A DNA stretch of 64,000 bases from Eutreptiella sp. 'Long Island Sound 2002' (Eukaryota; Euglenozoa; Euglenophyceae; Eutreptiales; Eutreptiaceae): contig OZ038382.1 of the NCBI GenBank assembly GCA_964036045.1, forward strand, positions 131,812,556 to 131,876,555, in the 5' to 3' direction. The translations under genes were made by a program, and so were the position numbers. This document shows positions 1 through 11,730 of the stretch, in pieces; the first letter of the stretch is position 1, and each line of letters begins with the position of its first letter. The notes under the pieces are model-generated. The model did not search any database. It had not been told where the DNA came from and saw only the letters and a program-made list of their open reading frames with translations.

Positions 1-30
1 TTTGCCACCACCTTTCGCAGCAGGCTTCGC

Positions 31-2832
31 TTATCCGCCCTTTCCAATTTTCTTGGACTTGAGTTTGTCCTGGAGCCACTCTGGTGCTTTGTGGGGATGC
101 AAGACCCAGCAATCCTCACTGCTATGTCTTCCCTTGCCACATGCCGGGCATTCTGGGATGGAGCTCGCACCTGCGCCTGCTCGTTCTGACATAGCCAACA
201 CCTGGGCTTCCCATATTTCTTGAATCTCCGCAATGCTCAACTCCGGTTCCGCTTGTTCTTGATCTTGGTGACCTTCAGGATCCTCGGTTTTGTCCATGTC
301 CTCGACTCCTTCCATGCCTCTCACCCGGCCCGATCCATTCTTGTTCCCCATCCGTTGAGGGTTCACCTGGTTCGGCGGGGTCCATGGCTTTGGTTGCGGC
401 GATTCTTGGATGGCATGCCCAAGTCGTCGCACGTTGTGCCCGTTCTTGATCGGCAATTTGTGGCGGGACATGAGGGGCTTCATCACGAACACGATCATCT
501 CGAGGTAGTTAAATTCCACCCCAACGTTGGTCTCCTCCTTGATCATTTTCCTTGAGCAACCCATCCACCTTCATTGTCGCAATAACATCAAGTAGTCGAT
601 CTTTTGCTTGCCGTTGGGTGATTCCGTCGCGAATTCGGTGGCCCAAGGCTAAGAATTGTTCAACAAAATTGATGAACTCGCGTGGCGTTGGAGTTAGTGA
701 AGACGGTTTGACCGTGTGGAAGGCCTCCAAGATCACGTCGTCGTTCCCCTGCGTGAAGACTTCCTCCGTCACTTCCCTCAACAAATCTTGGTACCGGAAT
801 TGGTACCGATTCACCATTTCCTTCAGTGGGTTGGATCGGGACGCAGGAATAAGAGAAAGCAAGACAGCTCTTCTCATGGCATCCGTCAACCCGTACATCC
901 AATCGCGCTCCCAAGCACGAAAATCCAAAAACCACTTAATGGCCGTGGTCCCACTTCCCTCCCACCGTGGGGCGACGGACATTCCTTGAACGTCCCCCAA
1001 AGTTCGCGTGTCCATCACGGGGGTTGCCAGCCTTCCATGGACCCCGGGAGGAATTAACCGCGGATCCGATCCTTCAAGTTGTGGCTCTTCCCAGTCGAAT
1101 GGGGCGTCCAAAAGTCGTTCAGGGCAAACTTCATCAAACGCCATTGCACGTAGAATTCCCGAGGGCTTTTGTTTCGGAAGCCCAAACCCATCCTTGAGAG
1201 ATTCTTGTCGGTTGAACAACTGAAACACCATCTGTGGCATAAACCAACCGTCACCGTCCGCTTCAAAATAGCGGAGGTTCGACCCGGCGCAATGCCACCA
1301 ATCACCCCCCAGGCGGGGTGTGTCCCTCGTGGGTGCGGTTCCCACTCCTTCCACCACGTGGGGCTCTACCCCGGAAACCCCGGTCATCCGACCGCATGGA
1401 TGACCAGTCATCTTCGGCCGGAGGGAATCCAAACCCCGGTAGACTTCCCGCAACCCGTTCTTCCAGGGCCGGCACTCCAAAAACTCGGACTCGTGCTTCA
1501 GGCTTCGGTGTCCGTGTTGGGATCCCGATTGGATTCACCGGTGGCGGGCCTGCGTACTTGAACAATTGATATTTCTTCTCCAAAGACTCCAATTTTCTTT
1601 GTAATTCACCAATGACATGAGAATCCGACCGCATCCCTTCGGGTGGACCGCCATGAGAATCGGGTCCGGATCTCCTCCCTGAGCGCATGTACCTCATGCT
1701 CACTTTGTTCCAACCGGGTCGTGAGCAATCGCACCTGTAACTCCAGGGCCTCAACCTTGGCCAATTCCGGCTTGGGCATAGTTTCCCAATGGTGCGCTTC
1801 CACACCATGCACCCGTTTTTCGGCATGCTCACAGTTGAGACCTATCCGCCGGATTTCCTCTGCCATGTTGGTGGTGACCCGGTCACAATTCAAGACCTTG
1901 CCTTCGGAACCCTTCAAATCCTCAACCGATTTGTCCAATTGGGCCCGGTGTGAACTCAACCCAGTTACTTCATTCAACACTCCCTTGAGTTGCCGTTTCA
2001 ACTCATTGGTGGCTTGCTCCCACCCTTGGCGAGAATAGTCCACCTTTGCCTTAGGAGCTTCGCCTAGTTAGCGATATTCCAAAGCGGCTGCAGTCGCTTG
2101 TTCTAAAGTCGATTGCATGTCCGCTCTCTTCGAGTCCTACTGGAACCTCTGGTCCTGCACCTCGTTGTTTACCTCGTTCAACAATTGTCCCAAAGCCTCT
2201 ACCCGCGCCGTCAAAGCTGACCCATCTACTTGTACCCCCCGTGCATGGAGTTCAACCTCGCGAGAGAGGGCTTGGATGACCTGGCGAATTTCAGAAATCG
2301 CCGAAACCGCCTCGAAATTAAAGGTTTGGAGATAGTTCAACTCACCTGTTAGCTGCTCAACCTGCGCCGGCAAGGTTGCGAAATCATGAGTCTCCGGTGT
2401 CCACTCATGAATCAGAATCCTTTCGGCTGCCTCACCGAATTGATTCACCATCCGAATCCTCTCAAAGGATCGGTATCCCCATGGTGCGGATTCCATGTTG
2501 GTGTCTTCCTCAACTGGGTAGGCTGGCTGGCCCTGCCTAAGCCCAACTGCCAAGTCTAAAGGAGACCCAACCATCGACTCATGCCCTGTCGCATAGTCGG
2601 AACCCGATTCCTCTGGCCGTGCTGTGATCATCCCGATCATGGCCGTAACCTCTCCGAGAGTCATCCCGCTGCCCGTGTCAGAGCCGTAGGCTAAACCCCC
2701 GCCCGGGTAAGCCTCTGCTACCAACGATTCGCCCTCGAGGTGACTTGAACCGGGGGAATCCATTTTTCCCAATTTCCAACCAAATCCAGTTTCCAACCAA
2801 TAAAACCAGCAGAGATTAAGCTTGCAACCCAC
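31..2832 (-). pseudogene. gag: LTR retrotransposon Gag polyprotein, 5' part of an element whose pol lies beyond the left edge
   Basis: Gag packages retrotransposon RNA. Three overlapping minus-strand frames give one protein: an acidic N-terminus (from 2,832, or more likely the Met near 2,764), a long heptad-rich coiled coil (about 2,330-1,650), a proline-rich linker (about 1,650-1,300), a capsid-like domain (1,480-509, with the tryptophan-rich stretch AIKWFLDFRAWERDW), and a CCHC zinc knuckle (CPACGKGRHSSEDC) near 130-90. Two frameshifts (near 1,650 and 1,400), a third frame change near 550, an in-frame TAG (2,137) and a TAA (about 2,090) show decay. The order N-terminus, capsid, knuckle is that of Ty3/gypsy-type Gag. 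Protease, RT and integrase would lie to the left, outside the window. The long coiled coil is unusual for Gag. I am confident of the Gag assignment and less so of the superfamily. Confidence 0.8.
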
Positions 2833-5361
2833 TCAAGTCCCTCAGAGCACGGCAATGACACAAACAATTCCAATTGAAAGCCCAATGACGAAATGACCCA
2901 AGAATCCAGTACGGTCCAACAATGATCCAACCAAAAGTTCACCAATGGTCCACAAAAACCCACAAATGATCCACAAATGAGCCACGGTCCAACAATGGTC
3001 AAACACGGGTCCACAAATGAGGTACAAATGGGCCACTAGTCCACACGGGACAAGCACGGGCAAAGATCCAAATGGTTCCTGAATGGTGCACCCTTAAGAA
3101 AAAGAAAAGAATTCATAAGCGCGAGTAAGACTCAATCTACTCTTCTGGTCGGACCACAGGCAATGCAATGACGAAGAGTTCATGGGCACGGGCATTATCC
3201 TATGGACTTGAGTCATGCATGCAAAAGTGTAAACCAAAATTCACACTACTTCTACCCGTTGACATGGATGGTCTCACCGGGGGTGGAGGAGAGGAAAGAA
3301 ATGATCGACACCACTGTTGGGCCATCCCCAAAGAGCAAATGAGTCACACTTGAGTCTCCGGACGTCTTGACTACACCAACATGAGGAAAGGAAGTGCACA
3401 TGCACATACATGGTCACATGGGGCATGTAAACGCACCAACAACGGCACCAAACCATGAGCCGGTTAGCTATTAGGATCAACAACTAATCTAAACCAAATT
3501 AGCAAATGAGCAATACACCATTGACAATGAGATCCATGAGATTGGGCAAAGAAGCACACAATAGGCCAATGGCCTCCCGGGCTACCCGTGGGACCTAAAT
3601 TCCACCCAAAGAGAGCACGTGCATGGAGAGATGATCCCACCCAATGAGAGCACGTGCATAGAGAGTTGGTCTCATCCCGGAGAGCCAAAGAGAGCACATG
3701 CATCGCCTAACCATGCCCGAGAAGAGATATTCCCCAACCAAATCCCTTGAGAGAGATTGACCTATCCACCATGAGAGAGGGCATGCATGGGGAGAGAGTT
3801 TCGCCTAGCCTGGACCCAAGAGAGCATACATATGGAGAGAGTTTCGCGTAGCCTTGACCCAACTGAGCATGCATACACTTGGAGGGACAGAGGCGAAAGC
3901 TCGACCAATTGCCTATCCTTGAGCCAAATCATACGACGGCAAAACCACGGCATGTCTTAATTGGATAACTCCCAAGTCACGGGCACTTGAAAAAAATGAA
4001 AGAGCCCAAGAGTCTCAAAGAATCAAAGACAACGGTCACATGGCATTAATTGCTCAATTTACCTCTTGAGGGGTATGACAAATTAGGAGAGAGAGGGAGA
4101 GTGAGGGAAGGCACCAAATCCACCTTGGGGAGAGGAGACACCATATGTTCACCTTGACCATGGAATCATGGGCACCACCAAAGTTTGAGTCACACCATGA
4201 AGACACAAATGAACCATGCATGAATGACAAATGCAATGTCAACTCCTAGAATGAATGCATGAGACCTCAAAACCAAATATGGTGTGGCACCCCAATGGAA
4301 TCCAATTGCAAGGCAACAACCAATGTATCCCACAACCAGCGGTGCGCCTACCTATGCTTCCCTTGGTCTCACCTCTCGTCCCCTTCGGAAGACACCCCAT
4401 GTGACTGGTAGGTTTTGCCGTGACTACTAATACCACCATAGCAGAGATAAGGACGGTCTCCGTTTCCCCGGAGGTACTCCCTCAAGACTGCCCACAGAAG
4501 CAATCAACGTACGTACTATGGCTGTCACATAGTCTTCCTCCGGTTGGATAAATGATTCCAATTTCCACATGATAGATCTAACACTATTAGCACCAAAATG
4601 GAAGGGTATTCGATTGGCTGGCCTTCATTACGGCGCGACCAAGGACGGCGCGCGCACACACACAGCAGCAGCCAATCGACGAATCAGAAATCCAAATAAT
4701 GTTCGAACAAATGCTGGCCAACCGCAGAATTGAAAAAAATCAATGCAACATCAAAAATGCAAAGACAGAACTGAAATCTGCAATCGGAATTAATTCTGGG
4801 ATCGAAATCTGGGATTGGAATCAAATGCTGAGATCGCATAATAATTTACACCTGAAATGGCACACAAGAAGCAACATGAGTGTGCATAGGAGAAATGGGC
4901 AACAAACATGGATTCTTGACATGGCTATGCCCCAGGTTTTACACCAAAAAAGCCTGCTTTTGGGCGCCTCCCGACTTGCCACCTCCGCGCCGGGGCGCCA
5001 GAGGTAAGTTTTTGGCTGAAACCTTGGATTCGGCAGGGGTAGCACCAGGGGTATGAGATGGTCAGAGTGCAGTAGAGCGCGAAGCGGTGAACGGAGTAAT
5101 GGCCAAAACTGAAAAGAGAAATGTTTCTTGGTTGCTTGCTTTTTGCTTGCTTGCTTGCTGGTCGTTAGCTAGATTTAGCTGAGAGGGGTGTAGTAATATA
5201 TGGTAGTCTTATGTTTTGCGCCCTGCCCCCCATATACCATTCTTCTAAGTGGTTCCTGAAAGGGAAATAAAGACAGCCGCCCCTATTTTGAGGGTGGGAA
5301 AATCAGATTATTATGTTTTGAAAAGTATTTAAATGTATGGCGTTCGGTTTTGGGGTCTACA
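2833..5361 (-). other. Presumed 5' leader and LTR of the Gag element
   Basis: No gene is visible. Read on the minus strand, a plausible LTR start, TGTAGACCCCAAAA, lies at 5,361, in the right orientation and upstream of gag. I could not find a convincing second LTR edge or primer-binding site, so the LTR length is unknown. The first 250 bases (2,900-3,080) repeat a short degenerate motif around TCCACAAATG. Confidence 0.3.
3600..3900. repeat. Degenerate ~45-bp minisatellite
   Basis: The unit contains GAGAGCAYGTGCAT followed by a GGAGAGAGTTTCGCCTAGCC-like stretch. The last copies (starting near 3,776, 3,821 and 3,866) are 45 bp apart, and earlier copies are more diverged. It lies inside the presumed LTR or leader. 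Confidence 0.6.
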
Positions 5362-6359
5362 AAGTCATTTGAAAAAGTACAAAAAGGTGATGACATCGTG
5401 CATGATGGGATCCTACGCAAGCTGCTACAAATAGCCACTTTACCCCCGGATATAGCCCATCCCTACCTTATAGCAGTCCATATACAATGGAAATTTGAAC
5501 CTTTTTCCTTCGTTTTGTTCATTTCCATCACTCCTGGTCACTTTTAGGGTTGAATAATGCTTTATGTCACCATTTTTGCCCCCACTTCCCTTTTTTCAGC
5601 CATTAGTGATGTGTTCACCTATCTACACCCCTTCCAATGACCTTCTATGCCCCAAACCCCACCCCTACCCATCTAAATACCTTCTAGAACATGTTTCTTT
5701 TGAGTCACCCGCCATCCAAATAGGGGGGGCGTCCTTATTTCTCCTTTATTTAAATGTTGCCTCTTCGTGTCTGCCGGTCTACAACAATCTGAATCATGCA
5801 CAGCAATGTACCGTAACCTACATGCATACACACGATGAAAGGAGATTTTGTTCTAACTGGAAATCCCATGTCAGAACCAACGATTTCACAATAAAATCCT
5901 ACACTTCTGTACCCTAAAATACCGACACTGGCGACGCGCCAGTGCCAGCGGATACAATGTATCTTCTTGCGCCAGCAGAGAAAAATAATGTTTTCCTGTA
6001 AAACATTCAACCGAAAATTTCCTGAACTAAACTAACATCCTAACACAGGCTCCTATCAGGGCATGTGCCCATTGCAGTTATCGATCACCACTGGACACCA
6101 GTGCAGAGCAAAATATCCCTCAAGTCTGTCAAGCACTTACTCTCGGCACACTTTCGCAATCAGATACATCTCCCTCTGAGCGGCGATCTTTAATCTTATG
6201 CCCCTATCGCATCCGTTTGCCTTTCAAGTAAGGTCATGGTCTGTACAGTTTCACAAGCTACCATCCCCACTATATCCTGAACAAATACCTGTGCCCGGAA
6301 TGTCAACTGCGACACTAACTCGACCCAATTACCACGGTGACTGAGTGCAGTGCACTCAG
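5362..6359. other. Non-coding stretch, no gene recognised
   Basis: Open frames here are short and show no protein-like composition. A perfect 19-base hairpin-like palindrome, CACTGGCGACGCGCCAGTG, lies near 5,926-5,944. Nothing else is supported. Confidence 0.4.
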
Positions 6360-6880
6360 CGCGCACACAGCACACCAAACGTGCACACCGGTGAACAGGA
6401 GCCAAGTGGCCAGGGACACCGCACACGCAACACAACACGTGGAGCAGGCACACGGGTGAACAGGAGCCACGTGGCCAAGGAAACGGCACCCACAGCACAG
6501 CGGGCGGGCACACCAGTGCACAGGAGCCAAGTGGCCAAGGACACCGCACACGCAACACAACACACCGAGTGGGTACACCGGTGAACAGGAGCCAAGTGGC
6601 CAAGGACACCGCACACACAATACAACACACCGCGCGGGCATACTGGTGAACGGGAGCCAAGTGGCCCAAGACATTGCACACACAGCACACCGAGCGTGCA
6701 CACCGGTGGAAAAGCCAAGTGGTCAAGGACACCGCACACAGAAAACACCAGGCGCGCACAGCGAAGAACAAGCGCCAAGTGGCCAGGGACACCGCACACA
6801 AGAACATGCTGGGCACGGACACCGATGAACAAGCGCTAAGGGGCCGAGGACACCGCACACACCTGTGCACCTAGGGCAGA
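6360..6880. repeat. 58-65 bp minisatellite, about 8 copies
   Basis: Units begin with CCAAGTGGCCAAGGACACCG at about 6,402, 6,467, 6,527, 6,592, 6,657, 6,715, 6,775 and 6,835, giving spacings of 65, 60, 65, 65, 58, 60 and 60 bp, with a partial copy before. Overlapping long frames on both strands are a by-product of the repeat, not genes. Confidence 0.9.
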
Positions 6881-7646
6881 CGAGGGAGGGGAAACAACAA
6901 ACCACACCCCATGGGTTGGTCGCACTGGGGCGACCCAGCCAACCCAACAGGCCAGTAGCAGAGGCAGTACCCCGAGGCCGCTGCTCCGAGCCTGGCCAGG
7001 CTGCATCGGGGACCATGGCAAACGTCACTCGGAGCCATGGAAGCAACCGGTGACAGGCGAGCCGGTACACAGCCTCCGAGCAAAGCACAATCAAGTCAGA
7101 CTCTTCAGTGGGCCATAAGACTGTGAAACAGTGAAGGACAGCTGAGCGTGCTAAGTAATTTACAAAGCAATAAACACAGAATGTCGCATCATGAACCACA
7201 GTGGTGCCTTTTCGTCTTCAGACTACTTTGCTTTGCCTTAACAATTCATTTCAACAAACACAGCGAACGACTGGTGGATCATTCGTACACAAATAATTAA
7301 ATTAGTGCGCGCGAGTGCGCCATCGCTGAGGTCGCAAAGCAACCGTCAGCCAAAAAATAGAAAGAATGAATGGAAGGAAAAAATAGAAAACAGGACAGAC
7401 GAGGCAAATCCCCAGCGGTAAAACCTCCCACCCACAAAATCAAATTGACGCTAGGGATGCTATCTCTGCGCCAAGCCAGAGGCATTGGCGAGCAAGGGAG
7501 CCTGTCATAGGGCAGTGTTTCGCCCGCCAGTAGTTGACCCACCGTGTAATCCATGGGCGTGTCTGGACTTGCTTTGCACCGAGTTCAGTCAGGACTGTGA
7601 GGATTTTTTTGGACTTATCCCCCCCATTTCGGGCCCAGTATTCACA
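6881..7646. other. Region between the minisatellite and the RT relic
   Basis: No recognisable gene. On the minus strand it would be the region 3' of the RT fragment, but I see no endonuclease motif (GIY-YIG or other) in it. Confidence 0.35.
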
Positions 7647-8420
7647 CTATGACGCCAGGCCTAGGCATGGGGAAGGCAGCACTGATGGCGCGCAGGGGGA
7701 CCAAGGGTGTGGCCACCGCTGCACATTGGACCGGGAGATATTTGCCACAGACAGGACCTTAGAATGTAGTTGCAGGTGTATGTCAGTTTTGGGGTGCAGG
7801 CACAGGGACACCTCAAGCACATGAATGCACGAGCCCATCTGCTCAAACTGCACAGGCATGCAGTAATACGAGGCGAGGGTGTGCTGAAACTCAGGGAGGC
7901 GATGGGGTAACGGTAACTTTCGGCCAAACAAATAGATATTATCGCGGTGACGGCACGCAAGGATGTGGGGGGTGAAAAGGGCAACCGCTGTATTCTTGGT
8001 CTCTCGGACCGCCATATAAATACAAGCTAATTGTGCGGAGTTCGGCCCCCCCATCGGCAAACCCAGGACCTGGTTGAGAACCCAGGCACCGACAGCGAAA
8101 AGCCCATTTCTGGACAGTTCGTAATCGATATAGTCCAGGACAAGGTGCAGGGGTATATTCACAAAATAGGCCCTGGCAGCAGAGCCCAGGCGGTCTTCCG
8201 CCTTCGCGTTTTTGGAGATAGCGAACCATGAAATTGGGCGCCGGGACCGCCTACCCTCTTGGATCTTAGACAGAGCGTACACGACAGCATCACGGACATG
8301 GGGGGTGCAGATCTCTGTGTACATGTTCACCATGTCGAGTTCGGCTCGCACCACTCCATGGGGTCATCGGCAGCTAGGTCGCAGGCATGGGTAAAACGCT
8401 GTTTACACTCTTGCATATCT
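7647..8420 (-). pseudogene. Reverse transcriptase fragment, Penelope-like in style
   Basis: Minus-strand frame with recognisable RT blocks. Motif A is LDMVNMYTEI, retaining its aspartate. Motif B is GLPMGGPNSAQLACIYM, followed by a conserved glutamate. A motif C position reads CRHRDNIYLFG, where most RTs have YxDD. The GxPMGxPxS form of motif B with an early glutamate is known from Penelope-like and some algal RTs. The frame upstream (8,420-8,360, with MQECKQRFTHACDLAADD) joins by a frameshift near 8,355. About 235 residues remain, so thumb, endonuclease and N-terminus are missing or unrecognised. The D-N in motif C may be a family trait or decay. RT assignment is fairly secure, the clade is not. 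Confidence 0.65.
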
Positions 8421-8479
8421 TCGGACCTCAAAGAACCCAATAGGGCTCCAAAATGGCCAAAATGGCCGAAATGGAGGGG

Positions 8480-8560
8480 TCGAAACCAATTGCGAAAACT
8501 TGCGGGAAAATTGCGCAAAATTGCGAAAAAATTGTGGGAAATTGCGACACTGTAAGCAAG
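8480..8560. repeat. TTGCGRAAAA short tandem repeat (left copy)
   Basis: About six imperfect units of TTGCGAAAA/TTGCGGGAAA. The same repeat in the same orientation recurs at 11,640-11,730. Confidence 0.7.
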
Positions 8561-8639
8561 CCTCCGAAACCCCCAAGGTGCAAGAGTTCTGGACAGGTGG
8601 CTCAGATTTTTCCTTTCGGTCATGCCACAAGTACGAGGT

Positions 8640-8790
8640 TCTGTATTTTTTTTTAGATGCGGATTGTTTTTTTTTTAAAGGCAATATTGTTTCTTAGCCA
8701 AAAAAAAAACATTCCGCACTATAAAAAAATATCCAGCGCTAAAAAAAAAGTATTCCGCGCTGAAAAAGAAACTCGGACGTTTTTTTCTGC
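8640..8790. repeat. A/T-tract block with TTTTTAGATGCGGATT motif (left copy)
   Basis: Runs of T then A are punctuated by AGATGCGGATT, CCGCACT and CCGCGCT words. A related block lies at 11,010-11,280, containing both the same motif and its reverse complement (CGCATCTAAAAAAA). Confidence 0.55.
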
Positions 8791-8799
8791 GCGCGGTAT

Positions 8800-9426
8800 T
8801 GATTTTTATCGGAAATGCGGCAAATTTTAGAAGTGGTAAAACAAAGCGTTATGGGCTATTCCCTAGGCACCTGTGGGGGACGTGGTGTGTGCGGGGACCC
8901 CATGACAGCACAAGTGATGAAGGCAGCTTGATTTTGACCCCCCCCCCCTCCCCCCTGAGCTTGGATTTACACCCTGGTTGCACCCAATTCTACCTTTTTG
9001 CGCATTCCCAACACATCCACTCTTTTGTTGTGTTGATTGCTCCCCACCCACCTTGGAGGGTGACCTGTAAGGCTTGCCACCAACCCCCCGCCGACCCCTC
9101 TAGACCCCCTCTGGAGCGCCAGATTAGCAAGACGCGTCTCCATACAAATGAATACTGATTTGAATCTGAAACCTCCTCAGAGCCGGCCTTGTTTCCTCAA
9201 TCCGCATCACAGGATGGGGGTAGGATTGCACGTGCAACACAACTAGCCCCCCTCCCCTCGCCTACCCCCCAAGAAACCCCCGCAAAGGTACCACCACGGC
9301 CCCAGCAGTAGACACAAGGTGCCCTCGTGGCCGCTGAGGGAGGGGATGTTGAGGTGTTCCAATATCGCCCGGTTGTCAAGGTAGGCTGGAGAGCTTACCT
9401 AGTGCCACGAAACTACGGTGGTAACC
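8800..9426. other. Non-coding stretch
   Basis: No supported gene. Homopolymer C runs (near 8,938) and pyrimidine-rich sequence only. Confidence 0.35.
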
Positions 9427-9640
9427 TCGATTGTGACCAAGCAACCTGCACACAACTAGAAACGTGTAGGGGTGGCATGGAAGAAGTCATGCGCTGCCTG
9501 GATGCCCAAAACAGGGATTTTGCACAACATGTGAACGCTGATCGGTTGACGTGCATTTTCCTTCGTGTTTTGGGGAAATGGATGACTGAAGCGGACATAA
9601 TTGAGTTGTCTGGTGAACTCCATTCAATGCACAGCATTCT
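9427..9640 (+). pseudogene. Coding-like fragment of unknown family
   Basis: An open frame of about 70 codons with protein-like composition (ADIIELSGELHSMHSILW near its end) runs into a poly-C tract. Just after it, a splice-acceptor-like CTTGCTGCAG (about 9,670) is followed by another open stretch with GHIRDFIAEDQRHYQNVVQ, ended by a TAG and then by tandem copies of its own tail. I recognise no domain. It may be a broken exon pair. Confidence 0.3.
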
Positions 9641-9729
9641 ATGGACCGATCCCCCCCCCCCACCACCTTCTTGCTGCAGACAGTGCCCAGCAGTCTATGG
9701 GCGCAATTCTGTTTGGGAATGCAGGTGGT

Positions 9730-10110
9730 CATATCAGAGATTTCATCGCAGAGGATCAGAGGCACTATCAGAATGTTGTACAGTAGGGTACTCAGCCACC
9801 TTGGCAAGAGCCCATGTGCACAGATTCATCTGCTCAGAGAACAGAGAGAACAGGGTCTTCCTTCGCTGGGGGACCTATGCAGAGAGTTCATCGCAAAGCA
9901 TCAGAGGTACTATCTGAATGTTGTAAAGTAGGGTACTCAACCACGTTGGCTAGACCCATGTGCACAAATTCATCTGCTCAGAGAACAGGGGTCTTCCTTC
10001 GCTGGAGGACCTATGAAAAGAGGTCATTTGAGCGGATCATACACAATGCCTTAACTTCGTGAAGTAGGGTACTCGCCTACCCTGGCTAGAGCCCAGGGGC
10101 ACAATTTCAA
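9730..10110. repeat. ~146-bp tandem repeat, about 3 copies
   Basis: GTAGGGTACTC recurs at 9,783, 9,928 and 10,074, spaced 145 and 146 bp, with intervening CATCTGCTCAGAGAACAG and TCTTCCTTCGCTGG blocks. The first unit starts within the coding-like fragment, so the array looks like repeated copying of an exon end. Confidence 0.8.
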
Positions 10111-11009
10111 GGGTTGGGGTAAGATGCTCGTAGTGGAGGGCTCTGAGTGCACGATCAAGTGGCAGACAGAAAAGAAAGCTAGTTCCCATTCTACTATAGA
10201 TGTGTTTCTTGCTTTTCACAGTATTCCGAGTTCGGATAGTGCATCATAGGCCCCTTTGTATCTGGAGTCTGAGCACGAAGCCACTCACCCAAAAACGTCC
10301 CTACGCTCAGCTGCCCAGCAGAATACCCCGACACAGGGTGATCCGGCCAAGCTGTTTCTGCTCATTTCTTCTGAAGTACCACGTGCCACCCACGTGGCTG
10401 TGCTGCCGTGTCTGACAGCCATAGTTATCAACTGCTTACAACCCTGCATACGAGCACAAAATTTCGTGCATTTTCAGTGGGTTCCGTAGTCTGCCCAGTC
10501 AGTCCCAAGTTCCACATTCCTTGCTCATACTATCATTCGGTGCACAAAGACGAGAGGTGGTATTCAAGCATTACTCAGTCGGTGCACAAGTTTGCCCGTA
10601 ATTGCATGCTCAAGTGTTGCTCTTTCCAAATGTCTTCAGATGATGGGTCAGCACAGGCCGACCAGGGGGCACACAGGGAGGGATGCTGGTTCTGTATTTG
10701 TTTGGATCATGTCCAAAAATCCATGGCACTCCAGCCCTTGTCCACAACGAGGGCATCTTGTGCATCAGTTGCACAGTGACAGGTTCCTATGCCATCAAGT
10801 GGATTGCCTTATGCATCATCCTCACGCAATCTAACGTGTATTGCAACAGCACGTTCGGAAAAGGCATCTGGCATCAGGCAATCTTGTTGGCAGTGGTGTC
10901 ATGCTGGGCGTCATGTTGTCCCTAGATGCAACGAGCAGTGTGAATTAGTGGTTTCTATTGCATGTTGCCTGTAAGGGCAGGGCAGGGACGTGGGGGTAGT
11001 GTTATCTGT

Positions 11010-11280
11010 TATTTTATTTTTTTCAGATGCGGATTATTTTTTTAGAGGTTGTATTTTTTCTCAGATCTCAAAGTCTGTTCCTGAAACGTTGTTTTATTTT
11101 TTTTTAGATTTGCAGCGGATTACTTTTTAGAGAGCCATCTAAAATTTTGGTCACTTTCGACCTTTCTTTTACATGTTTTGTATTGAATTTTAGATGTTTT
11201 GTATTTTTTTAGAGGTTCTATTATTTTTTAGCGCACCTAAAAAAATATTTTTTCGCATCTAAAAAAAAATATTATCTCCA
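11010..11280. repeat. A/T-tract block with AGATGCGGATT motif (right copy)
   Basis: Contains TTTTTTCAGATGCGGATT near 11,015 and the inverted CGCATCTAAAAAAA near 11,255. Related to the block at 8,640-8,790. Confidence 0.55.
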
Positions 11281-11639
11281 ATTACAGTAGGCGCCCGTCA
11301 ATATCACCATGGAATTGAAGCATGAACCGAAGGCGGCGGCTGTTGTCATCCAATTTGTGTTGCCGTTTCGAAACCGTCCCACACTGTGAGAAAACGAGTG
11401 TCTCAGATGGTGATGCCATATTGCTGGTGGCAAAAAAAAAAGGACGAATCGAGTGTGGCACACCAGCAAATGCCAGTTGTCAGACACATGTTGCAGCATG
11501 GCCCTGTGGTGCAGGAAGGAACCGTTCAGTCATTGTCAAGCGTGGGCAAAAAGGAGTCTCATTGTTCTGCATAATTGTGTGCACCAGTATGGTTCAGCAT
11601 TGACAGCAAGGGTCACCTGCAGGCACGTAAGAAGGGCAG

Positions 11640-11730
11640 AGCGAAAAATTGCGAAAAAATTGCGGGAAATTGCAGAAAATTGCGGAACATTGCGTAATTG
11701 CGGAAAATTGCGGAAAATTGCAGACCTCAA
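11640..11730. repeat. TTGCGGAAAA short tandem repeat (right copy)
   Basis: About eight imperfect 10-11 bp units, same orientation as the array at 8,480-8,560. Confidence 0.75.
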
